From assembly GCA_036186865.1 (NCBI GenBank), contig AP025062.1, positions 26,599,437 through 26,663,436 of the forward strand: 64,000 bases of DNA, written 5' to 3'. This DNA is from Eustoma russellianum. Lineage: Eukaryota; Streptophyta; Magnoliopsida; Gentianales; Gentianaceae. The translations under genes were made by a program, and so were the position numbers. The notes under the pieces were generated by a model. The model had not been told where the DNA came from and searched no databases. It worked only from the letters and a program-made list of their open reading frames with translations. Shown piece after piece: positions 23,400 to 35,711 of this stretch. The number at the start of each line of letters is the position of its first letter. Position 1 is the stretch's first letter.

Positions 23400-23584
23400 T
23401 TTACCTAAACATGTACATAAACCTTAAAATTTCATTGGTTGATACACAACTTAATTTACTATATACTTTATCCTTTAGCTTGCCAAAATATAAATTTACC
23501 TAAACATGTACATAAACCTTAAAATTTCATTGATGGATACACAACTTTACTATCTACTTTATCCTTTAGCTTGTCAAAATATAA
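23400..23584 (+). repeat. Tandem duplication, about 92-bp unit
   Basis: TTTACCTAAACATGTACATA starts at 23400 and again at 23495. The units match through CTTTATCCTTTAGCTTG with a few substitutions and a small deletion in the second. Confidence 0.9.
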
Positions 23585-23727
23585 CATAACATGACGTGTA
23601 GAAGACATGGTATAACATAACCTGACACGACTTCTTTATATTTGACATAACATACTTGATATGACATGACTTGACCAACTTTACACTGGACATAACGTAT
23701 GATGTAATAGCCATGAAGTTTTGCTCC

Positions 23728-23734
23728 TATAAAT
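23728..23734 (+). promoter_or_regulatory. Candidate TATA box of a short host ORF
   Basis: TATAAAT lies 90 bp before the ATG at 23825, in a region free of element sequence. Several ACATAAC and TGACATGA words lie upstream (23580-23700). Spacing suits a plant core promoter; no expression evidence is available. Confidence 0.4.
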
Positions 23735-23824
23735 GAGCAGCAAAGTAAAACAGATACAAAACCAGCTTTCTTGGTGTCAAAGAGTTTGCTTTCAAGTGTC
23801 TCATTCAAACTCTAATACGTCATA

Positions 23825-24042
23825 ATGTGGAAAATAGATCAAGCGAAGAGGGGTAGGAATATGTGGTTTCACATCAACAAGGTCGTTTCTAACGGAGTCT
23901 TTACTATTCTACAAAGGCTCGGGGGGTTAATAGCGGAAAACAATGTGGTTTCTTTATTTTTAAGGCTCCAACGGTCCAAAGGCGTATCGACCTCATCATC
24001 CTTAGGATCCACACTAGGACGCATTTCTTTATCCTTAAGAAG
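23825..24042 (+). pseudogene. Short unrecognised ORF split by copia insertion
   Basis: The frame starts ATGTGGAAAATAG and stays open for 72 codons up to the copia 5' LTR at 24043. Omitting the element and one AGAAG duplicate, the same frame continues at 29460 for a further 9 codons and stops at TAG 29485-29487. That gives about 81 residues before insertion. The product is basic with a hydrophobic middle (FTILQRLGG) and a Ser-rich end. I recognise no family. It could be a real small gene with the TATA box at 23728, or chance. Confidence 0.35.
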
Positions 24043-24459
24043 TGTTGAAGATTATAATGGCAGCAAACTGAGAGGACGTTTTGAAGAAGGAGAGTGCAGT
24101 AGCATATCGAATGGGTGAAGGCACAGGAGTGAGTTGAGGAGGAAGAAGAAGCAATGCCCTGGCGGGACAATTTAAATGCTGTGAAATTATTATTTTGCCC
24201 TTGGTAGTTAAAACAGATACATTAGAAATTTAAGGGTATTCTTATCATTTTAGTGGTTTTATCTTCCTCCCTCCAATTCCATTGTACAAAAGCTGCGCCT
24301 AGTTGGTAGAAACGGTTAACCAATTGCACAGAATTGAGAAGATATTTTCTCTCCCAACTCCCATCATTGATTTATTGGTTTTTCTAAGAATTGAGCAATT
24401 TGACCATTTGTTGTTATTGTTTCTTTGAATTATGTACTCCATTTGCAATTTCTTGACAT
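24043..24459 (+). repeat. 5' LTR, second copia element
   Basis: It runs from TGTTGAAGATTATAATGG to ATTTCTTGACA and pairs with 29039-29454, with scattered substitutions. Confidence 0.94.
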
Positions 24460-24471
24460 GTTATCAAAGCT
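24460..24471 (+). other. Primer binding site, diverged iMet type
   Basis: TGTTATCAAAGC directly follows the LTR and differs from the standard TGGTATCAGAGC at two positions. Confidence 0.75.
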
Positions 24472-24705
24472 AGAGATGCGTTTGATGATTTCTCTAATCT
24501 GATTCATTCTGTTTTTTTGTTGGTTTCGAAACATTCTAAGTTCATTCGCTCTTTGTTGTGTTGTATATAATCCTTGACTATTGTAATCTCGAAATGGCAT
24601 ATCATGGAAGGTCCAGTTTTGGATTCAAAGGTGATCAAAATCAAGGAGATACGAGTCCGGTATAGAATGTGATGTTTTGTACTAGAGGAAATCAGACTCA
24701 TCAAG

Positions 24706-27700
24706 TTGAAAATCCTCTGTCCATTCTATTTACATCCTAATGACAGTCCAGCAATTGTTTTATCCCAACCACCTCTCAATGTGCATAATTACCATACATG
24801 GAGCAGGACGTTTGAGATGGCATTGGTTGTGAAGAACAAAGTAGGCTTCGTTGATGGAAGCATAAGGAATCCTGGAGTCAATGATCCTCAATTTGCTGTA
24901 TGGAGGCAGGTAAATACTATGGTCCAGTCATGAATCATGAATTCTGTTTGTCAATCTATTTCTCAAAGTATCATGTGGTTTAATAATGCCTTTGATATGT
25001 GGAATGATTTGAAACTGAGATATGGTAGCACATATCTTTTTAGACTGTCTGACCTTCTTGAAACCTTTTATTCTATTTAACAAGATGGAGGCAGTGTGAA
25101 TGAATATTTTACTAGACTAAAAGTGGTATGGGAGGAATTGATGGCAGTAATGCCAGTGCTGAGTTTTTTATGTGGAGGATGTAGATGTGAACTGGCTGGA
25201 AAATTACAGAAGTTTGTATAAAGTGATTATGTGATCAAGTTCATTAAGGGGTTGAATGATAGCTTTGATCCTGTTAAATTACATGTGTTTGTAATGTCTT
25301 TTTTGCCTGATATCAATACCACCTTCTTGATGGCCTTGAAATATGAAAGGAAAGTGATGACAGATGCAGGATTAACTGCAGTAGAGAGTGGGAATGCAGA
25401 TAGCCAAGTTTCTATTGTATGGTGGCTAACACATATTCAAGATGATGATGATAATGAGTCATATGGTGGATACAAGAAGAATAGTTGAAAAGGTCACATG
25501 GATGGAGGAAAACGTTTCCAATGTACTCACTATGGAATGCAAGAGCATACAGTTGACAGGTGCTATAAGCTACATGGTTATCCCCCTGGTTTTAAGCCAA
25601 AGAACCAAGTTCATTTAACAGAAGCAGTGGGGGTTCAATCTGAGAAGAGTCAGATGAACCAATTAAACAAAAGCTTGCAGTCCTTGGTTATGACTCCCCA
25701 ACAGAACCAAAGGCTATTAAATTGGCTCAGAGAGCCATGAATTCCAACCAGGGAATTCTTCTCAGAATGTTGCTTTGTAAGCCAAGGTTGATAAGATGCC
25801 AGGTAAATCTGTAACTAATGGTTTGAATACATGGATTCTTGATTCAGGAGCTACTGATCACATTCTGTCACACCTGTCTTTATTCCTGTCATATAGACCT
25901 ATCGATCATATGACTATAAAAATGCCAATGACATATCTGTACTAGCTACACATCTTAGATCAGTAAGAATTAATTCCTTACTAACTGTAAACAATGTCTT
26001 GTATGTTCACTCCATCAAATACAATCTACTTTCTCTCACTAAATTTCTTGTTGATCTCACACTGAACATTCAGTTCCATGGTTCTCTGTGTTTCATCCAG
26101 GATCAATCGTCCAAGAGGAGGATTGGTTCAGCTAAGCTTTCAGGAGGCCTTTACTATTTGCAAGGTGATATGCCTTTAACTCAGCCTACTGTTTGTCTAA
26201 ATTCTTCAATACCTCTACATCCTTCTCTGCTGTGGCATTGCAGGCTGGGACATGCTTCAGTTCCCAAAGTTCAAGAAGCACAAAAGCTTGATCCATCTGT
26301 GCAAGGGGGGCTCTGCAAGTGCCATGTTTTATATGCCCTCTAGCTAGGCTAAATAGACTTCCTTTCCCTTCTTCATCTTCTATTTCAAAGTTTTGACCTT
26401 GTACATGTAGATATATGGGACCAAATAAACATTCTACAATTTATGCTCAAAAATATTTACTCATCATTGTTGATGACTATAGTAGATATACATGGGTGTA
26501 TTTGATGAAATCCAAAAGTGAAGTAAGACAAATTGTACAGAATTTTTGCCAACTTGTATACACACAGTTTGAAAGACACATTAAGATACTTAGAACTGAC
26601 AATGGTTAGGAATTCGCCATGACTGATTATTACTCTCAACATGGCATTGTACATCAAACTACTTGTGTATACACACCCTAGCAGAATGGACTTGTAGAAA
26701 GAAAACACCAACACAATCTCATAGTGGCAAGATCACTACTTTTTCAGGCTCATTTACCATTGTCCTACTGGGGTTTTTTGTCTCTCATGCAGTATATCTA
26801 ATAAACTTGATTCCTATTCCTATCCTCAAACAGAAAACACCACATGAGATTCTTTTCAAGACTAAACCTGTGTGCCAGCACCTCAAGGTTTTTGGTTGCC
26901 TGGCTTATGCCCGCAACACAGATACTGCTAAACATAAGTTCTCCCCCAGGGGCATTCCATGCGTGTTTCTGGGGATATCCTCCGCCTCAAAAGGTTATGT
27001 ACTTCAGACCATAAAGCATAAACAGATTATAATGTCAAGAGATGTACAGTTCTCTGAGTCACAGTTTCCTTATGATATATCTGATTCACCAACTTGTTCT
27101 ACTTCATCTGATGCTAATTCACAACACCATTGACTTCATCCATATGTCCAGACAAATCCTTCTATTCTGAGCATTGGTCACAACCTATCCTACTAACACA
27201 GACTATTCCACCAACAGATACCTTGCTTCAATTTCCTTCTCCTTCCAGCACCTCCTCACCTATGTCACATGTAACATCTGCACTGCCTGAAACATCACCA
27301 ACCTCCTCAACTTCCTCACCAACTCCTGACCATACTTCACCACTGCATACCTGACATCCCATTAGTCATTAACACTGCAGACAATACATTACTCTATACT
27401 CTCTCAAATATACAGGATGCCTCTCCTCCACTTAAAACTCTTTCTCTTGAGACACACACCTGGCCTCATAGACAGACTAATCCTCCTCGTTTTCTCAAGG
27501 ATTATTATTGCAATCAGTCCATGTCTGAACATATCACACCTCTGCTGTCTACCCTATTCAAACTCATCACGCACTTGATCACCTAGCTCCTCAATACAAG
27601 AGCTATGTACTTAACGTTAGCTTGCAGCAAGAGCCTACCTCTTATCACCAAGCTGTCAAGTCAACAGACTGGAAGCATGCCATGCATTAGGAATTGGCAG

Positions 27701-29000
27701 CCTTGGATGCCAACCATACATGGGACTTTGTGTCTTTGCCTTCAGGTAAGAAACCCATAGGCTGTAAGTGATCAAACAAAAAGCAGATGGGAGCATTGAG
27801 CGTCACAAAGATAGGTTGGTTGCTAAGGGTTATACACAACAAGCAGGCATTGACTATTGAGACACCTTTTCTCCAGTGGACAAAATGATAACAGTAAGGG
27901 TACTCCTAGCTTTAGCTTCTTTGAAGGGATGGCATCTGCATCAGCTTGATGTAAATAATGCATTCCTGCATGGTGATCTTAGTGAAGATATTTACATGAC
28001 CTTGCAAGATGGAGTGGTTATTTCAGTTCCCATTGCTGTGTGCAAGCTAAACAAGTTACTATATGGCCTTAAACAAGCAAATGGGCAGCGGAACAAAAAA
28101 CTTATTGAATTTTTGCTCGCCAGTGGCTACCATTAGTCTAAGCATGATTACACTCTATTCACCAAGTCCCATCAGGGTTCCATCCTGTCATTACTCGTTT
28201 ATATTGATGATATAGTGTTTGACAGCACCTCTCTAATGCTCATTAATAAGCTCAAGGACAACCTCCATCAGGCCTTTAAAATTAAGGATCTGGGCACCCT
28301 TAGATATTTTCTTGGCTTAGAAGTGGCCAGGTCTCAGAAGGGGGTGTTCATATGCCAAACTAAATACACACATTAGATTCTAGAAGAAACTGGATAATGG
28401 CCTCTAAGCCAGCCAAGAGCCTAATGGAACAAAACATCAAACTGGCTCATGGTGATTCCAAGTTGATTGAGGATGTATCTGCACACAAACGGTTGATAGG
28501 GAAGCTACTGTATCTTACCATAACTAGGCCATACATTACCTACACAGTACAACAACCAAGCCAAATCTTAGATACTCTTACAGAGTCTCACATGAATGCT
28601 GCACGGAGATACTAAGGTGTTTGAAAGGATGTCCAGGGAAAGGGTTGTTGTTTCCTAGCAAGGGAGCAATTCAGCTGGGGGCCTTCTCTGATTCAGATTG
28701 GGGAGGCTGTGTGGAGAGTAGAAGGTCTGTCATTGGATATTGTATGATGCTGGGTGATGCACTTCTGTCTTGGAAAGCAAAGAAACAGATCACAGTGTCC
28801 AAATCATCCTAAGAACCAGAGTATAGAGCTCTTGCCTCAGCCACCTGTGAGGTGCAATGGATTCTCTATCTGCTTAAGGATGTTCAGGTGGATTTTGGAG
28901 AACCAGTTGAACTAATTAGAACCGAGTTGCAGCTGGCTGACATTTTTACTAACGCTTTGGACTCAAGAAGACTGGCAATCCTGTTTGATGCACTAGGAAT
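24706..29000 (+). pseudogene. copia gag-pol, multiply broken (second element)
   Basis: Fragments in several frames give, in order: a Gag N-terminal domain with LHPND and NYHTWSR-like motifs (24706-25490), a knuckle near 25520 whose second Cys is now Tyr, protease DSG near 25843, integrase finger LWHCRLGH near 26232, catalytic Asp motifs near 26470 and 26600, and an ERKH Glu near 26697. RT follows (27650-28400, YIDD-like box near 28200), then RNase H (28480-29000) with SDSDWGGC near 28690. At least ten stops or frameshifts occur. Between codons near 28905 and 28925 the central RNase H block, including its CDN-type motif and HxRxKHI segment, is missing, so the tail jumps straight to the QLADIFT motif. 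Confidence 0.9.
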
Positions 29001-29038
29001 GTGGAACATATATGGTCATTTAGGATTGAGGAGGGGGG

Positions 29039-29454
29039 TGTTGAAGATTATAATGGCAACAAACTGAGAGAACGTTGTGAAGAAGGACAGTGCAGTAGCA
29101 TATCGAATGGGTGAAGGCACAAGAGTGAGCTGAGGAGGAAGAAGAAGCAATGCACTAGCGAGACAATTTAAATGCTGTGAAATCACTATTTTGCCCATGA
29201 TAGTTAAAACAGATACATTAGAAATTTAAGGGTATTCTTGTCATTTTAGTGGTTTTATCTTCCTCCTTCCAATTCCGTTGTACAAAAGCTGCACCCAGTT
29301 GGTAGAAACGATTAACCAATTGTACAGAATTGAGAAGATATTTTCTCTCCCAACTCCCATAATTGATTTCTTGGTTTTTCTAACAATTGAGCAATTTGAT
29401 CATTTGTTGTTATGGTTTCTTTGAATTCTGTACTCGATTTGCAATTTCTTGACA
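29039..29454 (+). repeat. 3' LTR, second copia element
   Basis: It begins TGTTGAAGATTA right after the purine tract GAGGAGGGGGG and ends TTCTTGACA, followed by the AGAAG duplicate. Confidence 0.94.
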
Positions 29455-29459
29455 AGAAG

Positions 29460-29879
29460 GAAAAATGCCATAGTTGTGGGGTTTTAGTACTTACATGACT
29501 CTTTACTAATGTAAAGGAGAAATTGGTCTCGACTAGCACATAAAGACACTAAAAAAGAGGGAGAGACCAAAGTGTCGGATGTTGTTGTACGTTCAACTAG
29601 CTAATCTCTTTCCCACTTACCACCATTCCGCCTTGAGATATATATGCATGAATTCTACCCACAAATGCAACGTAAACTTGACTTCTGGATATATACTCCA
29701 AATAATAAATAAAATGCATGCCACGTATACAAGAGTACTGCATACACATAGAAAACATACTAACCGAATAAAAATAGTGTAAAAACATCTTCACACCCCC
29801 ACTCTTAAATCTTTCAATGTCCTCGTGGAAGGAAGCAAGTAGATAAAAGAAAACAACAAATTGTACCTGATGCATGGTA
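29460..29879. other. Low-copy flank between two copia elements
   Basis: The first 28 bases complete the frame interrupted at 24042. The rest has no supported gene. It ends where Gag-like coding sequence of the next copia element becomes recognisable. Confidence 0.45.
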
Positions 29880-32800
29880 CGCAAGATATGTACAAAAAGT
29901 GATTATGTGATTAAATTCGTGAAAGGCTTGATTGAGGAGTATAAGCCAGTCAACTCAGAGATCTTTGTCATGAGTTCATTACCCATCATTAGGCGCAGCT
30001 TTTTCCATGGCACTCAAGTTTGAGAGGAAAGTGATGTGTCCTTCAGGTCAAGGATCCTTTATTAATACAACAACAGCACTTCTGGCAGAAAATGATACTC
30101 AGAGTGAGTATGAGTCTGTTGCATATTTCAACAAGACTTAGAACTCAGGTTATAGAATGGGTAGTAGAAGGTTTTATCCAGATAACACAAGAAAGACACA
30201 GTGTACCCATTGTGGTATGATACGACACACTATTAAGAGGTGTTATAGAAAGCATGGTTTCCCTCCAGGGTTCAAATTTAGAAACCAAGCCAATTTGATG
30301 GAGATTTGGAATGGAGAGTTGCAGGAAGCTTAATCTGATCAAATGACACAGATGCTGCCATATGGGTTGACTCTTGAACAGCATCAAAGGTTGCTAAAGC
30401 TGCTGAGCAAGGATGAAGAGAAGCATCCTTCAAATCAGATTCCTACTAGCAATGTCTCTCATGTTGTTGTTATGACGGCCTCTATTGATACGGCTAAAGG
30501 TAATTATGCTTCTCATGCTTATATCATATGGATTATAGATTAAGGAGCAACATATCACATTGCATTCTCTTTGCAGCTTTTACATTCATTTAGACATGCG
30601 AATAACATTGTCGTTAAAATGCCTAATGGTGCCGTTTCAAGTGCAATACACATTAGTACTGTCTTGTGAATACTCTATTGACCTTACATGATGTCCTCTT
30701 TGTGCCTGCTTTCTCTTTTAACCTATTCTCTCTTAGCAAGTTAACCATAAATGTCACTTTACTCATTTCTTTCTCTAATGATTCTTGTATGCTTCAGTAT
30801 TAGTTCTCCAAGAGGATGATTGGTTCATCTGAAAAATATCATGGTCTTTACTACCAGCAAGGCCATTATTTGTTGTCTGCACATGCTAGCTGCTTCTTTA
30901 CTTCCCTAGATGTTACATCTTGCCCAAGATTTCTATGGCACTACAGGCTAGGGCATCCATCTATTCCTAGACTTCAGCGAATAAGTAAGAGCAATCTTGA
31001 TGTTCTAGTATTAGAAGATAGTCACATTTGTAACATCTGTCCATTGGAAACACAAAGAAAGTTGTCCTTCCCTCTTCACATTCTGTTTCTAAGGCCCCAT
31101 TTAACTTGATTCATGTAGGTATATACGGACCTTACAGACACAATACCATGTATAGACAGAAGTACTTAGTTACTATAGTTTATGATTGTACATCTTTACT
31201 TTGACTTATTTGATGAAATCTAAAGCTGAAACCAGAAATATCATTGTGAGCTTTTATCATTACATCCGAACGTAATTCTCTAAACAAATTAAAGCTATCA
31301 TATCAGATCAAGGCCAACAATTTAAAATGAATGATTTTTTCTTTAGCATGGGCATTGTACATCAAACTTCTTGTACTTATAATCCTTAACAAAATAGTGT
31401 TGTGGAAATAAAGCACCAACATTTGTTTTCTGTTGCGAGGGCCTTGAAGTTTAAGCCTAATGTTTCACTCACTTATTGGGGGTTTTGTGTCCAGCATGTC
31501 ACTCACCTTATAAACCTTATTCCCTATCATTTTTTGTCCAACCATACTCCACATCAACTGTTTCAGACAGCCCGAGATTATACTCAGCTTAGATTGTTTG
31601 AATGTTTGGCTTTTGCTCACAATGATCTGTCCCATGGCGACATGTTTTGCTCCTAGAGCACAACGCTGTATCTTTCTTGGTATCTCTCATAGTACTAAAT
31701 GATCTATAGTCTAGGATCTTGACACCAAAGATGTGATTGTGTCTAGAAATATGAAGTTCCACGAGCATTCCTTCTCTTTCTCTTCTCCCTCTTCTTCAGA
31801 TACCTCTTCTAATTCTTTTGTGCCTTTTGGCCCTCCTACTCTTTCCTATCCTCTCTCCCGTCTTTTTCCTTCTGAACCAGGAACCAATTTTCTAGATCCA
31901 ATTCCTCCTCCATTTCCTTTAGCTACATTAACACATGAAGCTTCAGATCTCTGAGATTCTTCCAATGCTTCTCTTCCAGATATCACTCCACACCTAGAGA
32001 TTGTCCTCCCTATCACTCCAATTTCAGCTATTCCTTCTACTTTTAATTCATCCGGACTGACAAGATAGACACATCCACCATCCTACCTTCAAGATCATTA
32101 TTGTCATCAGCTTACCAGTCAACCACTCCTCTCTCCTTCCTTTACTTCTTATCATGCATTTGATAGGTTAGCTCCTGATTATAAGAATTATTTTTTGTCT
32201 ATTAGCTTGCAACAAGAGCCTAAAACATATCAGGAAGGAGCCGAAGCAGCAGAATGGAAGCTTGCCATGCAGGCAGAGTCAAAAGACCTTGTAGACAACA
32301 ATACCTGGTGCTTAGTTTTCTTCCTAACATGTAAGACTTCTATTCGGTGCAAGTGGGTTTACAAGTTGAAGAGAAAGGCATATGGTTCATTTGAGAGGTA
32401 TAAGGCTATGTTAGTAGTCAAGGGCTATACACAGTAGTTGGGTATTGATTACCATGAGACATTCTCCGCTGTAGCCAAGATGACCACTGTAAGACTTCTT
32501 CTATCTGTAGCTCACATGAATAATTGGTATGTGTATCGATTGGATGTAATTAATGTGTTTCTTCATAGTGATCTACACCAAGAAATCTACATGTTCCCCC
32601 TGAAGGCTTGCAGTGCCCTTTGCCTAGTACTGTCTGTAAATTGCACAAGTCTCTCTATGGCTTGAAACAAGCCAATAGACAGTGGAATGCCAAGCTTACT
32701 AGTTTCTTCTGGATCAAGGTTATCTTCAATCTAAACATGACTATACCATGTTTACTAAGCAGACTGCTTCTTCCTTTTTGGTTCTTATTGTGTATGTGAT

Positions 32801-33690
32801 GATATCCTGGTGGCTAGTGATTCCCTTACTGCCGTTACAGTCCTTAAGCAGTCTCTACACACAGCTTTCAAGATCAAAGATTTGGGAGACCTTAGGTACT
32901 TCTGAGGCTTGGAACTTGCCAGGTGTCAAGGGGTTCCTGGTGTGCCAGAGAAATTATGTTCTTCAGCTTCTAGAGGAAACAGGGTTCTTGGGCTTCAAAC
33001 CTGCTAAGTTACCGATGGAACAAAATCTCAAGTTGGCTCACAATGATACTGATTTAATTGAGGATGTCTCTAGGTACAAGAAGCTAATTGGAAAGCTTCT
33101 ATATCTTACCATTACAAGACCAGATATATCATATGCAGTGCATCAGTTAAGTCAATTTCTGGATATTCCTACTCAACATCATTTAAAGGATGCTCATAGG
33201 CTCTTGAGATATCTCAAAAGGACACCTAATCAAGGCCTATTGTTTCCTAGTAAAGAAGACTTGCAGTTGAAGGAATTTGCAGATTCTGATTGGGGAGGAT
33301 GTGTTGAAACTAAGAAGTCAGTCACAGGCTTCTGTGTGCTTCTTGGTGAAGCCTTAGTCTCTTAGAAAGCCAAAAAGCAGACCACAATTTCAATGTCACT
33401 TTCAGAGGCAGAATAACGTGCCATGGCTGTAGCAACCTGTGAGGTGTAGTGAATTCTTTACTCGATGGCAGACTTACAAAAGGCATAATTGAGAACCCTA
33501 TCTTTCATGGGAGGATAAAGCTTATGGAAATAGGTTGTCAAGCTGTGAGGGAGAAGTACTTTCAAGAAATTATTAAGCCTATGCCTGTTAAGGCAGATTT
33601 CCAACTAGCAGATGCCTTCACCAAAGCCTTAGATTTTGAGAGACAGTGCAAACTAAGCCTGGCCATGGGAGTATGTGATATTTTTGGCCA
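29880..33690 (+). pseudogene. copia gag-pol remnant (third element)
   Basis: In order: mid-Gag, an intact CCHC knuckle (CTHCGM...HTIKRC, near 30200), protease remnant near 30533 with a stop just after the Asp, integrase finger LWHYRLGH near 30940, integrase core with a DQG motif near 31300, then RT (32330-32900) and RNase H (33090-33690). RNase H retains the IGKLLYLTITRPD motif, SDWGGC near 33285 and the QLADAFTKAL tail near 33603. Stops and frameshifts are frequent, and the RT active-site region near 32795 is shifted out of frame. It cannot encode a working polyprotein. Confidence 0.87.
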
Positions 33691-33708
33691 GTCTGGTTTG
33701 AGGGGAGG

Positions 33709-34221
33709 TGTTGAGACAGGTGAAGCATTGGGCTCAAGAGAAAACAAGCAGCTCGGAGTGAGAAGTGATGATTCGTATCAACAAGGGCATGATCCTGGTG
33801 GAAGCTGATGGGCACCGTCAGATGGAGCTGAAATCCACGACTTTCATGAGTTAATTGGTAAAGAAACACAGCTGGAAGCGGTTAATTAAAAGAGATGCCG
33901 CAGTGCAATTGAAATGGGAAGAAGGAGTAGCACGCCAAAGTTCAAACAAGTGGTGAAATGACCATAGTACCCTCAGTTGTAAATAGAGTACAGTTAGTTC
34001 GTAAGGGTAGTTATGTAATTTCACATGTTAGTTTTATGTTTCCTTTTAGCTGCCTCAACTACGTAAGTGTTTGACATTTTTTCATAGTGAAATAATTCGG
34101 CTGAGCTCCCAATTCTTGTTCTTTGGCAGTTATTTTTTTCTCTCTTCCAAGTTCTCTTCATTTTTTTTTTGGTCAATTGGTCTTGTTGATTCAATTTTGA
34201 TGTTTGTTTCATGTTTTGACA
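33709..34221 (+). repeat. Probable 3' LTR, third copia element
   Basis: It starts TGTTGAGACAGG directly after the purine tract. The end at GTTTTGACA is inferred from the TTGACA end of the previous element's LTRs; no second copy exists here. Confidence 0.55.
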
Positions 34222-34810
34222 ATCTTACCAGTTGCTCCAACGTCTGCCCTCAAATGATTCTCTATTTTTTGGTGACAAAAAATTTTATGCAGAGATAATA
34301 GTCCAAAAAAAGAGAACAAGAAACAAGAAAGAAATGAGAATATCCAAGAATAACAAAAAAAATTGAAATTCTTTTTGTATTTCTATGCTCTAGATTCCCT
34401 CTTCTTTTTCTTTCTTTTACTCAAGGGATGTAAGAATTTGTTTATCCATGATTCACAAGGCTCATCACACCTCTTGAGCTCAAAACATCTCACATTGCCT
34501 TTTATGTTTCTACACTCTTCCAAAGGATGAAAGACATATCTAACCTTAATAATCTCCAACGCGTGCTTTCCCTTCTCATCTTTTTTAGATTTTCCAAAAC
34601 ATTGTACAGGAGGAAGAACAATCACAATCTCTCTAACAATATAGAAAGTGAACATTTAATCTAACCAATTAACATGTTTTGAATAAAAAGTACAATTTCT
34701 GAAGTTTAGATGTTTATTGCAACAATTGAAAAAAATTTAAATAAGAAACATAATTCGGTAATTCATCACACACAGTATATATACACACACATATACATAT
34801 ACATACATGA

Positions 34811-34841
<31 letters not shown>

Positions 34842-35711
34842 GTATATATATATATATATATATATATGATGAATTACTGAATCATCCCTCCACAAGAAAG
34901 AATAGTTTTATAATAAACGATTTGAGATCTTAGTGTTTTTTTCCCACTTCTGATCCATGCATAAATAATTGTTCAGACTCCCAATTCATCATATATTATG
35001 AGCTTGACCTATGTATGAGTATTTTACATTTTTTCGGGTGCGTTCGTATAGTCACAAGAAATGGTTTTAGACTTTGTCAACATTACATTAGGTGAGATAG
35101 TTTCAGGGGTTTGTGTACAAAAGTTTGAACAGACTAATTAGTTCTTAATGAAAAGAAAAGACACGGCATGGTCTATGGAGCATAGACAGTGTAATAATTT
35201 TATTTTATTGTTTATTTATTTCATAGGCAAAACAAATAATCTTGACGGGAACATCACCGTCAGCCGTATATGTAAGATTGCTACACTGTCTTTGACTCGT
35301 AAAAGTGTTCGTTTTGTGAAATATATCCTATGTTGAACTCCGTATTTTTGTTATGTAAGCACATTATCAGATTTTAGTTTCTCCATTTGCCACATCGAAT
35401 TTGAGAATTGGAGGAAACACAACTATAATGACATGGTTGCATACACAAATAAAATCTGGCAGTGATGATAAAGTCAGTATGTAATCATTTTAGAGCGGAA
35501 CAAGGTATAGATAAAACGCGATTATTTGTAATATTCTGTTTTTGCCTTTTGTGTTTTCTAAAAGCAAAGGTGACCACTTCACAGTCCAGCTAGAACCAAA
35601 CACGAATTATCGATATTTAAGAAAATAACAATACTAGTGATAGAATTCGAACGTCCAGGCTGTTGGAAGCACAGAGGAACAACAACAGTAGCAAGAGAAG
35701 GACGCAAACTG
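34222..35711. other. Non-coding interval with microsatellite
   Basis: It is mostly AT-rich DNA. A minus-strand ORF of 90 codons (34383-34655) has Lys-rich ends and five Cys, but no recognised family. A (TACA)n/(TA)n tract lies at 34775-34866. Nothing else is supported up to the first LTR of the array. Confidence 0.5.
34775..34866. repeat. (TACA)n/(TA)n microsatellite
   Basis: Runs of TACA units pass into a TA run with a few interruptions. Confidence 0.9.

Larger units (their letters stand above)
24043..29454 (+). mobile_element. Complete, decayed Ty1/copia element, TSD AGAAG
   Basis: LTRs of 417 bp (24043-24459) and 416 bp (29039-29454) flank a 4579-bp interior. AGAAG is repeated at 24038-24042 and 29455-29459. 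The coding region follows copia order but is broken by many stops. It inserted into the short ORF at 23825. Confidence 0.95.
29880..34221 (+). mobile_element. Third Ty1/copia element, 5'-truncated
   Basis: Coding sequence starts abruptly in mid-Gag and continues to RNase H, a purine tract (GAGGGGAGG) and a probable 3' LTR. The 5' LTR, primer site and Gag start are missing. The Gag segment SDYVIKF near 29900 matches the segment at 25220 in the previous element, so the two belong to related families in the same orientation, though their LTRs differ. Confidence 0.85.

Noticed and set aside
34383..34655. 90-codon minus-strand ORF with five Cys
   Set aside because: Lys-rich and lacking a signal peptide or known family; not enough to call a gene, so mentioned only in the interval note.
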